From assembly GCA_034432755.1 (NCBI GenBank), contig DAOUBQ010000101.1, positions 30,981 to 94,980 of the forward strand: DNA of 64,000 bases, read 5' to 3'. Below, in pieces: positions 55,363 through 62,537 of this stretch. Numbering within the stretch: position 1 is the first letter of the stretch; each line of letters begins with the position of its first letter. Made by a program: the position numbers and the translations under genes. The notes beneath the pieces are model-generated. The model was not told where the DNA came from, ran no database searches, and saw only the letters and a list, made by a program, of their open reading frames with translations. Source of the stretch: UBA5195 sp034432755. Its GTDB lineage: Bacteria; Chloroflexota; Anaerolineae; Anaerolineales; Villigracilaceae.

Positions 55363-57222
55363 TCAGGGCGCGGGGGTAAATGTGGGCCGCATGGTGGGGG
55401 TTTCGGTGACGGTGGGGGTGGGCGATTTGTAGCGGTAGCCGGTGGGGGTGATGGTGTGGGTTTTGGTGGGCGGGATGACGATGGTGGGGGTGATGAAGAT
55501 GTCGGGCGGGTAGAGTTGCAGCATGGCGGAGCGCCAGTCTAGCCCGCCGGTGAGGACAAATTCGTTGAAGCGCGCGCCTTTAAAGAAACTGCGCCAGTTG
55601 GGCAGGGCGGGTTGGCGTTGCCAGCCAAATTCGCGGGCCAGGCTTGTGAAATCAATCCAGTAGCCGGAGGGGATGCTCGTGGCGTAGGCGCCGCCCTGGT
55701 CGTAGGCGCGCGGGTTGAGGCTGTAGCGGGCGTTGAGGTCCCATGGCAGGTCGCGCAAGGGTTGGCCGACTGAGCCGTCTTGGGCGACGGCGCGCAGGTA
55801 GACGCGCCAGTAGGTTTGACCATTGATTTCCTCGCGCAGGGTCAACATCCAGCCGGCGCGGGCGGTGACGGGGTTGAGGGCAAAGGCGCGCCCGGTGAAG
55901 AGCCAGTCCTGGCCGCGACTTGGGTCGAGGCTGGAGGTGAGCGGGGTGTAGGCGTTTTCGAGGCTGGCGAGGACATCCCAACCGGCATCGCGGATGAGGC
56001 GCTCGCGCAAAGCGTCGAAGGATTCGTTGACGGCGTCGTGCAGGAGCGGGTGCGGGGCCTGCACATCGCGCAGCGGGACGACCCCGGCGCGTTGGTTGGG
56101 GATGTCGGTGATGAGTTGCAGGTTGAACTGCCAGAGCGAGGTGGGGGTGAGGAAGGCCTGTTTCTGGAAAATGACCGGCAAGATGGTGACGCGCTTGATG
56201 CGCCAATCGAGGCCGTGAATGCTGCCGAGGGGCGTGGGTGGGATGAGCAGGAGGCCACCCAGGGTGTAGGCGGTGAGGTAATCTTGGTTGGGTTCGGAGA
56301 GGCGGGCGGCGATTTCGTTGCCGCTTTCGCTCCAGGCGGGCCAGTTGCCAGGGCCAATGCGGCGGGCGGGCTGCTGGGGGCGGGTGCTGTCCCACAGGTA
56401 GATGCTTTCGGGTTCGTCTTGTCCTTGGGCGGCCCAGGCCAGGCGGGTGCCATCGGGTGACCAGACGGGATGGGTTTCTGAGAGAGTGGGGCTGTTGGTG
56501 ATGTTGACGAAGCGGCCTTCGTCGGGGTTGTCGAGGTTGGCGATCCAGATGTCGTTGCTGCCCGCGCGGTTGGAGACGAAGGCCACCTGGCGGCCTAGCG
56601 GCGACCAGACGGGGGTTTGGTCCAGGCTGGGGTCATCGGTGAGGCGCAGGACCTGGCCGGGGGTGACAGTGGAGAGGATGAAGATGTCCAGTTGGTCTTC
56701 GAGGTAGGTTTCGTAGACTATCCACAGGCTGTCGGGTGACCAGGAGGGGTTGCCGTCGAATTGGGGGGTGTCGGTAAGGCGTTCGGTTTGGGCGGTTTCG
56801 AGGTCGAGCAGGTAGAGGTCCCAGTATTCGTTGCGGTCGGAGGCAAAGACGAGTTTGCGGCCATCGGGGCTGAAGGCGGGGGTGATGTCGTTCCACTCGC
56901 CGTTGGTGATGCGGGTGAGGGGCAGTTTGGCAGGGGAGTAGATGAACAGGTGGTTGTAGCCGTTGTCGCCGAGCGCGAGGGCGAAGGTTTGGGTGGCGTC
57001 GCCGGGCAGGGGGGTGGGGGTGAAGGTGGGCGCGGGGGTGACGGTGGCGGTGATGGTGACGGAGGGGCTGGGGGTGAGGGTGAGGCTGGGCGTGAGGCTG
57101 GGCGCGAGCGCAGCAGGGCGCGGGATGACGATGACGCACGAGGAGAGCAGGAAAGAGAGAATGATGAAAGAGAAAAGAATGCGTGAGGTGTGACGGATGA
57201 GACGTAATACGGAACGCATCAT
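55363..57222 (-). CDS. TolB-like beta-propeller lipoprotein
   Basis: A 619-residue exported protein. The signal sequence ends in lipobox LLSSC, then a Thr-Pro-rich linker. Residues about 90-320 carry five to six TolB/WD40-like propeller repeats, e.g. DITPAFSPDGRKLVFASDRN, GNPSWSPDSLWIVYET, QTPVWSPLGRQVAFVSNRAG and THPVWSPDGTRLAWAA. The C-terminal half (about 320-590) is unlike known families and contains alpha/beta segments (FDALRERLIRDAGWDVLA). It ends in a second Thr-Pro-rich stretch. The start at one of two adjacent ATG codons (57222 or 57219) is inferred from the signal peptide; no ribosome-binding site is seen. Confidence 0.8.
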   Translation of the reverse strand: MMRSVLRLIRHTSRILFSFIILSFLLSSCVIVIPRPAALAPSLTPSLTLTPSPSVTITATVTPAPTFTPTPLPGDATQTFALALGDNGYNHLFIYSPAKLPLTRITNGEWNDITPAFSPDGRKLVFASDRNEYWDLYLLDLETAQTERLTDTPQFDGNPSWSPDSLWIVYETYLEDQLDIFILSTVTPGQVLRLTDDPSLDQTPVWSPLGRQVAFVSNRAGSNDIWIANLDNPDEGRFVNITNSPTLSETHPVWSPDGTRLAWAAQGQDEPESIYLWDSTRPQQPARRIGPGNWPAWSESGNEIAARLSEPNQDYLTAYTLGGLLLIPPTPLGSIHGLDWRIKRVTILPVIFQKQAFLTPTSLWQFNLQLITDIPNQRAGVVPLRDVQAPHPLLHDAVNESFDALRERLIRDAGWDVLASLENAYTPLTSSLDPSRGQDWLFTGRAFALNPVTARAGWMLTLREEINGQTYWRVYLRAVAQDGSVGQPLRDLPWDLNARYSLNPRAYDQGGAYATSIPSGYWIDFTSLAREFGWQRQPALPNWRSFFKGARFNEFVLTGGLDWRSAMLQLYPPDIFITPTIVIPPTKTHTITPTGYRYKSPTPTVTETPTMRPTFTPAP

Positions 57223-57351
57223 ATGCGTGGTGTGACGAGCGGTGAGTGACGAGTGACGAGTAAAGGGGTGCATGTTTGGCCGGGTGTTTGGGTTGGGTTT
57301 ATTTTACCCGGTTGGGAGGCTGCTTAAGATGGCGATTTGATAACCGATGGG

Positions 57352-58198
57352 TCAGGGTAGGGTCAGCAGTTCGAGCGGGTCGAAGAGATGGAATTCGCCG
57401 CTCATGCGCCAGCGCTGGTAGTTGGCGCGCTCGGCCTCGGTGGTGTCGGCGCGGTAGTAGGCCATGCCTTCGGGGAAGGACGCGCCAAGGGCCCCAGCGC
57501 GTCTCGAAGTGCAGGTGCGGGCCGCCGGTGAAGCCGGTGAGGCCTGTTTCGGCCAGTTGCTGACCGCAGGCGACGGGTTTTTGGAGTGTGAGGGGTTGCA
57601 GGTTTTGGAGGTGGGCGTAGAGGACGTATAGGGAGTTCCCTGGCGGGATGTTCTGGTTTTGGATGAGTTGGGGAGGGATTTTGTCGTAGGGTGTTTCGAC
57701 CAGGAGCATGTTGCCATACGGAGGGCGGTCAGTGACGATGGCGGCGATGATCCCCTCCAGCGCCGAGAGGACGGGCGTGCCGGTGAAAGGGATGCCCTCG
57801 CGGGTGTAGTAGCCCAGGTCGAGGCCGTGATGGGCGTCATCTTTGTAGGTGCTATCGTCCAGCGCGCGCGGCATGATGAAGGGCTGGGTGATGATTTCGG
57901 TGATTCGGTCGAGGGGTTGGACGGCAAGGGGGGAGCAAATGCCAGTGACCCGTGGTTCAGTCATCAGTGATTCGGTGACGGGTGACGAGTGAGGGGTTGG
58001 TGCGGGGGCAGGCACTTCGGTTTTGCTCAGGGCAGGCGTTTCGGATGGCGAAGGCGAGGGGGAAACTGCTGGCAGGGGAGTTGGGGAAGGCGTGGGAGTC
58101 GTCAAGCAGGAGGCCGATAGGAGCAGCGTGATTAAAACGAAAAACGCAACCCAGATGCGCTGGCCGGATTTGCAGGGAAAAAGGGATTCAGATTTCAA
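57352..58198 (-). pseudogene. M23-family lipoprotein peptidase with a frameshift near 57490
   Basis: A second M23 peptidase lipoprotein: hydrophobic segment with lipobox LSASC, Thr-Pro/Ser-Pro linker, then HHGLDLGYYTREG and GGPHLHFETRWGP with the zinc ligands. After this the frame turns into an Arg/Pro-rich sequence running to 57299, whereas the +1 frame continues with natural-looking GASFPEGMAYYRADT and RWRMSGEFHLFDPLELL to a stop at 57352. An indel in the run GGGGCCC (57489-57495) explains this. It may be a real mutation or a homopolymer sequencing error. The start codon is uncertain: only TTG at 58196-58198 fits, overlapping the previous gene. Confidence 0.65.
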
Positions 58199-58562
58199 AC
58201 TTGTGCTCAGCGGTATCTGCTTGTGGGCCTTCGGGGTAGTATAGGCGGGCGTGCAGGCTGAATTGGCCGCTGGTTTGCTGGCCGCGAATGTGGATGGTGA
58301 TGACGTTTTTGCGCTGCATGGGTTCGACGATGTTGACGGAGGCAATTTCTTCGCCGTTTGCGTCGGTCAGGGCGATGTCTATGTGTGGGCGCTGGCGGAA
58401 GGGCGTTACTTCGATGTAGACGCGCGCCCGCAGGCGACCGTCATCGCGCACGGGTTCGGCGCGTAGTTCAATAAAGCGCATTTCTTCGGGCGGGAGGGGG
58501 ATGTTCTCTCCATCGTCCGAGAGTTCAGGGAAGAAGAAGTCCATGTTGAGGGTGTTGGTCAT
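58188..58562 (-). CDS. Hypothetical beta-rich protein, apparently leaderless
   Basis: A 124-residue cytoplasmic protein of unknown family. After an acidic N-terminus (DFFFPELSDDGENIPLPP), alternating strands such as RFIELRAEPVRDDGRLRARV, PHIDIALTDANGEEIASVNI and SGQFSLHARLYYPEG suggest an Ig-like or C2-like sandwich. No ribosome-binding site precedes the ATG at 58560-58562, and a TATAAT on the minus strand ends only seven bases upstream, consistent with leaderless translation. Its end overlaps the frameshifted M23 gene. Confidence 0.65.
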   Translation of the reverse strand: MTNTLNMDFFFPELSDDGENIPLPPEEMRFIELRAEPVRDDGRLRARVYIEVTPFRQRPHIDIALTDANGEEIASVNIVEPMQRKNVITIHIRGQQTSGQFSLHARLYYPEGPQADTAEHKFEI

Positions 58563-58568
58563 GGGGAT

Positions 58569-58574
58569 ATTATA
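58569..58574 (-). promoter_or_regulatory. -10 box implying a leaderless mRNA
   Basis: TATAAT on the minus strand lies seven bases before an ATG, so the expected +1 falls on or next to the start codon. The -35 region is made of the tandem repeat and matches poorly. Confidence 0.4.
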
Positions 58575-58677
58575 CAGTAATCAGTTATCAGTTATCAGTT
58601 ACCAGTTGTCAGTTGTCAGTGTTCAGTTACCAGTTGTCAGTTGTCAGTTGTCAGTTATCAGTGTTCAGTGTTCAGTT
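58575..58677. repeat. Tandem word repeat (TCAGTTA/G family)
   Basis: About 100 bases made of 7-base units such as TCAGTTA, CCAGTTG, TCAGTTG and TCAGTGT. This is a well-known intergenic filler in Anaerolineae and some cyanobacteria. Any ORF across it is a by-product of the repeat. Confidence 0.85.
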
Positions 58678-58782
58678 TTCCGTCTCATATTCGGGTGCGT
58701 TGTTTGCGAGTGTCTTTCTAAACCAGGGCGCGCCTCCCAACTCTGGAAGGCGCGCTCTGATGCCTGATGACTGAACAATCAA

Positions 58783-59877
58783 TCAGCCGTTTTTCTTCTG
58801 GAATTCCTTCATGAATTGAACCAGGGCTTCCACGTCGGAGAGTTCGACGGCGTTATAGATGGATGCACGCAGGCCGCCGACCGAGCGGTGGCCTTTTAGC
58901 CCAATCATGTTCAGTTTTTTGGCTTCTTTGACGAAGGTTTCTTCGAGTTCTTCGGTGGGCAGGCGGAAAGTGACGTTCATGCGCGAGCGGGATTGGGGCT
59001 GGGAGTGACCCTTGAAGAAGCCGCCACTGGCGTCAATCGTCTGGTAGAGCAGGTCGGCTTTGGCTTTGTTGCGGGCTTCGATGGCCGTCAGGCCGCCGAG
59101 TTTTTTAATCCACTTCATCACCAGCCCGACCATATAAATAGAGAAGCAGGGCGGGGTGTTGTAGAGCGAGTGGTTTTCGACCTGTACTTTGAAATCGAGC
59201 ATGACCGGCAGGTTGGCCGGGACGCGCTCCAACAGGTCTTCGCGCAAAATGCCCACCACCACGCCGGCCGGGCCGATGTTCTTCTGAGCGCCTGCGTAAA
59301 GGTAGGCGTACTTGGTCACATCAATGGGGCGGCTCATAAAGTCAGAGGACGCATCGCAGACCAGTTCCACGCCTGCCGGGGGAATGGGTTCCTGAAAGAA
59401 CTCAACGCCGTGAATGGTTTCGTTCGAGCAGTAGTACAGGTAGGCGGCCTGGGGGTCGAGGTCGAGGTTGGTGGGCAGGCTGTTGTAGTTGCTGGCTTTC
59501 ATGTCTGCGGCCACGCGCGTTGCGCCGAGTTTCTGGGCTTCTTGGAGAGCTTTCTTGCTCCAGGCCCCGGTCACGATGTAATCGGCAGAGGCACCCGCTG
59601 GGCGCAGATTCATCGGAATCATCGAAAATTGTAAACTGGCACCGCCCTGCATGAACAAAACCTTGTAGTTGGCCGGGATGTTGAGCAGCTCGCGCAGGTC
59701 GGCTTCGGTTTCGTTGAGCATCGCTTCAAACTCCTTCGAGCGGTGGCTCATCTCAATGATGGACATGCCCGTGCCTTTATAATCCAACAGTTCGGCCTGG
59801 GCTTGCTGCATCACTTCGAGCGGCAATCCCGCTGGGCCGGCATTAAAGTTGTGTGCGCGGTGAATCGGGTCAGACAT
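58783..59877 (-). CDS. serC: Phosphoserine aminotransferase
   Basis: SerC converts 3-phosphohydroxypyruvate and glutamate to phosphoserine in serine synthesis. The 364-residue enzyme has HNFNAGPAGLPLEVMQQAQ, GMSIIEMSHRSKEFEAML, FMQGGASLQFSMIPMN, the PLP lysine in YLYAGAQKNIGPAG and the C-terminal GLKGHRSVGGLRASIYNAV. AAGGAG precedes the ATG. It is divergent from serA with about 285 bases of promoter region between them. Confidence 0.97.
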   Translation of the reverse strand: MSDPIHRAHNFNAGPAGLPLEVMQQAQAELLDYKGTGMSIIEMSHRSKEFEAMLNETEADLRELLNIPANYKVLFMQGGASLQFSMIPMNLRPAGASADYIVTGAWSKKALQEAQKLGATRVAADMKASNYNSLPTNLDLDPQAAYLYYCSNETIHGVEFFQEPIPPAGVELVCDASSDFMSRPIDVTKYAYLYAGAQKNIGPAGVVVGILREDLLERVPANLPVMLDFKVQVENHSLYNTPPCFSIYMVGLVMKWIKKLGGLTAIEARNKAKADLLYQTIDASGGFFKGHSQPQSRSRMNVTFRLPTEELEETFVKEAKKLNMIGLKGHRSVGGLRASIYNAVELSDVEALVQFMKEFQKKNG

Positions 59878-59974
59878 TTTCTTCTCCTTATTGATTTTCC
59901 AGTTGTTCGGTTTTCCAGTAGTGCATGTATGCTGATTTGCCTGTTTACCTGCCTTTAAACCTGCTTACGCTCTC

Positions 59975-60003
59975 ATTATAGCCGTCTGTCTTGTAAATCA
60001 CAA
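59975..60003 (-). promoter_or_regulatory. serC promoter
   Basis: On the minus strand TTGTGA (59998-60003), 17 bases, then TATAAT (59975-59980), giving a leader of about 90 bases before serC. Confidence 0.65.
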
Positions 60004-60040
60004 AGTACATTCGGCATGTTTATCGCCTGATAGTTATCGG

Positions 60041-60069
60041 TTGACAAAGGGTTTTGCGATTGTTATAAT
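60041..60069 (+). promoter_or_regulatory. Perfect consensus promoter of serA
   Basis: TTGACA (60041-60046), exactly 17 bases, TATAAT (60064-60069). Both hexamers and the spacing equal the sigma-70 consensus. The leader to serA is about 86 bases. Confidence 0.9.
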
Positions 60070-60161
60070 GACTTTGTGACCAGATATTCTTGCATAAGCA
60101 GGGTCGAGCCGGTGTTTTCGGGGCTGACCTTGTTTTCTTAATTCACCCCCAGGAGACAATC

Positions 60162-61058
60162 ATGAAGGTCTTAGTTTGCGATAAAACCGAAAAAGAGTGC
60201 ATTGAACAAATGCGCGCTGCCGGGCTGACGGTTGATACCAACTTTGAAATCACCCCCGAAGAGTTGATGACCGTTGCGCCCGCTTACGACGTTTTGGTCG
60301 TTCGCTCACGCACCAAAGTTCGCCAGCCGCTCATTGATGTTTGCCCCAACCTGAAACTGATTGTGCGCGGCGGTGTGGGCCTCGACACCATTGACGTAGA
60401 CTATGCCCGCTCGAAAGGCATCGAAGTGCGCAACACCCCGCTGGCCTCCTCTGATTCGGTGGCAGAACTGGCCATTGGCTATATGTTCATGATGGCGCGT
60501 TCGCTCTACAAAGCCACCGAAACTATGAAAGCCGAAAAATGGGAAAAGAAGGCTTTCGAGGGCGTGGAAATCGGCGGCAAGACGCTTGGCCTGATTGGCG
60601 TGGGCAACATTGGCAAGGCCACCGCCAAACGCGCCGCCGCCCTGGGCATGACCGTCCTGGCTTATGACCCGTATGTGAAAGAATTCGAGTATGGCAAACT
60701 CGTTTCGCTCGATGAATTGCTGGCGCACTCTGATTACCTCAGCTTGCACCTGCCCAAGACGAAAGAATCGGCAAATATGATTGGCGCCGAGCAGTTTGCC
60801 AAAATGAAAGACGGTGTGCGCATCGTCAACTGCGCGCGTGGCGGGATTATCAACGAGGACGCCCTCTACGAAGCCCTGATCAACGGGAAAGTGGCTGCCG
60901 CCGCCCTCGATGTGTTTGCCGTGGAGCCGCCTACCGACTGGAAACTGCTCAAACTCGATAACGTCATCGGCTCCCCACACATTGGCGCGGCCACCAAAGA
61001 AGCCCAGGGCCGTGTGGGCACCGAAGTAGCCCAAATTGTGATTGAGTTTGCAAAATGA
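60162..61058 (+). CDS. serA: D-3-phosphoglycerate dehydrogenase, short form
   Basis: The first step of serine synthesis, oxidising 3-phosphoglycerate with NAD. The 298-residue protein holds only the substrate- and nucleotide-binding domains: RSRTKVRQPLIDVCPNLKLI, GRLGLIGVGNIGKATAKRA-type Rossmann loop (GLIGVGNIGKATA), NCARGGIINEDAL and SPHIGAATKEAQGRVG. The regulatory ACT domain is absent, so serine feedback through it is not expected. AGGAG precedes the ATG. Its last codons overlap the DUF1015 gene by four bases. Confidence 0.93.
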   Translation: MKVLVCDKTEKECIEQMRAAGLTVDTNFEITPEELMTVAPAYDVLVVRSRTKVRQPLIDVCPNLKLIVRGGVGLDTIDVDYARSKGIEVRNTPLASSDSVAELAIGYMFMMARSLYKATETMKAEKWEKKAFEGVEIGGKTLGLIGVGNIGKATAKRAAALGMTVLAYDPYVKEFEYGKLVSLDELLAHSDYLSLHLPKTKESANMIGAEQFAKMKDGVRIVNCARGGIINEDALYEALINGKVAAAALDVFAVEPPTDWKLLKLDNVIGSPHIGAATKEAQGRVGTEVAQIVIEFAK

Positions 61059-62365
61059 AACGCTACCCCGACCTCGGCCTTCTCATCCCCGAAGTCTACC
61101 TGCCCAAAGCGGGTATCAATCTGACCAGGTGGGCGACCATTGCGGTGGACCAGTTTACCTCCCAGCCCGAATACTGGCAGCAGGTGGAAAAGATTGTCGG
61201 TGAATCTCCCTCCACTTTCCGCATCACCCTGCCCGAAATCTACCTGGAGCAGCCCCGCCTGGAAGAACGCATTCAGCACATTCAGCAAACCATGCGCCAA
61301 TACCTCGAAGCGGGCTTGCTCCAGCCGCGCGAGGGAATCATCTACGTCGAGCGAACTGTCGGCGGCAAGACCCGCAAGGGCCTGATGCTGGCGCTCGACC
61401 TGGAATGCTACGACTTCAGCAAAGGCTCCACCAGCCTGATTCGCGCCACCGAAGGGACGATTGTCGAACGCCTGCCCCCGCGCATTAAAATCCGCGAGGG
61501 CGCGCCGCTCGAACTGCCCCACATCCTCGTTCTGATAGACGACCCGCAGCGCACGGTCATTGAGCCGGTGGCAGCCGCCAAAGACAGCCTCAAAAAACTT
61601 TATGACTTCGACCTGATGCTCGATAGCGGACACCTGACCGGCTACGCCGTCACCGATGAGAGCGGCATTGTCGAAGCCCTGCGCCATCTGGCCCGCCCCG
61701 AAGTCTTTGCCGCCAAATACGGCGTTTCTCCTGACCTGCCCGTCCTGCTTTTTGCAATGGGCGACGGCAATCACTCGCTTGCCACTGCCAAAGCGATTTG
61801 GGAAAAGAATAAGTCCCTGGTTGGGATGGACCATCCCTCGCGCTATGCGCTGGTCGAAATCGAAAACGTCCACGATGAAGCATTGGAATTCGAGCCGATT
61901 CACCGTGTCCTGTTTGGGCTGAAGACCGACATCTATGCCGCGCTGGAAACCGCTTTCGGCGCAAATGTCACTTATCAGTCGGTTGATAGTGCCGTAGCCA
62001 TGGTGGCCGCTGTCAATGCGGGCGCGCCAGATGGTCAGTTGGTCGGGTTTGTGGGCGGAGGTCGTGGATTTGGCGTGGTTGAAATTCGCAACCCCGCCAC
62101 CAATCTCGCCGTCGGCACCATCCAGGCTTTCCTCGACCCCTTCCTCAAGCAGGGCGGCGCGGAGAAAATAGACTATGTTCACGGCGCAGATGTCACTGTG
62201 CGTCTTGGCAGTCAGCCTGGCAACGTCGGAATCTACGTCCCCGGTATGGCAAAAGGTGATTTGTTCAAGACGGTTATTCTGGATGGCGCCCTGCCGCGTA
62301 AAACGTTCTCGATGGGTGAAGCGCGCGAGAAACGGTTCTACGTCGAAGCGCGCAAAATCCAGTAA
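61055..62365 (+). CDS. DUF1015 family protein in serine operon
   Basis: A 436-residue soluble protein of the DUF1015 family. It has the family's LGLLIPEVYLPKAGINLTRW opening, FRITLPEIYLEQPRLEERI, then VLLFAMGDGNHSLATAKAIW, where GDGNHSLATAK is the most conserved motif. In many bacteria this family is encoded beside serA and serC; a link to phosphoserine or serine metabolism (kinase or phosphatase-like) is inferred from this context. Its ATG overlaps the serA stop codon (ATGA), so translation is coupled. Confidence 0.85.
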   Translation: MKRYPDLGLLIPEVYLPKAGINLTRWATIAVDQFTSQPEYWQQVEKIVGESPSTFRITLPEIYLEQPRLEERIQHIQQTMRQYLEAGLLQPREGIIYVERTVGGKTRKGLMLALDLECYDFSKGSTSLIRATEGTIVERLPPRIKIREGAPLELPHILVLIDDPQRTVIEPVAAAKDSLKKLYDFDLMLDSGHLTGYAVTDESGIVEALRHLARPEVFAAKYGVSPDLPVLLFAMGDGNHSLATAKAIWEKNKSLVGMDHPSRYALVEIENVHDEALEFEPIHRVLFGLKTDIYAALETAFGANVTYQSVDSAVAMVAAVNAGAPDGQLVGFVGGGRGFGVVEIRNPATNLAVGTIQAFLDPFLKQGGAEKIDYVHGADVTVRLGSQPGNVGIYVPGMAKGDLFKTVILDGALPRKTFSMGEAREKRFYVEARKIQ

Positions 62366-62459
62366 TCCAGGACCAGATTTTCGGTAACTGCCTGCTCTCA
62401 CGCTGACTCTTTCCCCCTGCCCTGGGAGAGGCAAGCGGGAGATGGAAATACCCCAAGCG

Positions 62460-62503
62460 ACACAAATTTTGGTTTTTGGCCCCTCTTCCACTGGAAGAGG
62501 GGC
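62460..62503 (-). terminator. Terminator of lon
   Basis: On the minus strand GCCCCTCTTCC-AGT-GGAAGAGGGGC is followed by CAAAAACCAAAATTTG. The T-run is imperfect. A CCCCCTGCCC/GGGAGAGG remnant of the palindromic element family lies just beyond, near 62413-62430. Confidence 0.55.
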
Positions 62504-62537
62504 TGGCATTCAGGGCAGAGAGGTCGTTGCCGTCGGA

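Noticed and set aside
58575..58677. CRISPR array
   Set aside because: Units are 7 bases long, directly abutting and without unique spacers; no cas genes nearby.
58501..58767. Plus-strand ORF reading SVISYQLSVVSVQL-type residues
   Set aside because: Product of the tandem TCAGTTA-type repeat; not a gene.
60866..62509. 547-codon open frame on the minus strand opposite serA/DUF1015
   Set aside because: It mirrors the codon structure of DUF1015 and serA, which are strongly supported by homology; the translation has no recognisable domain.
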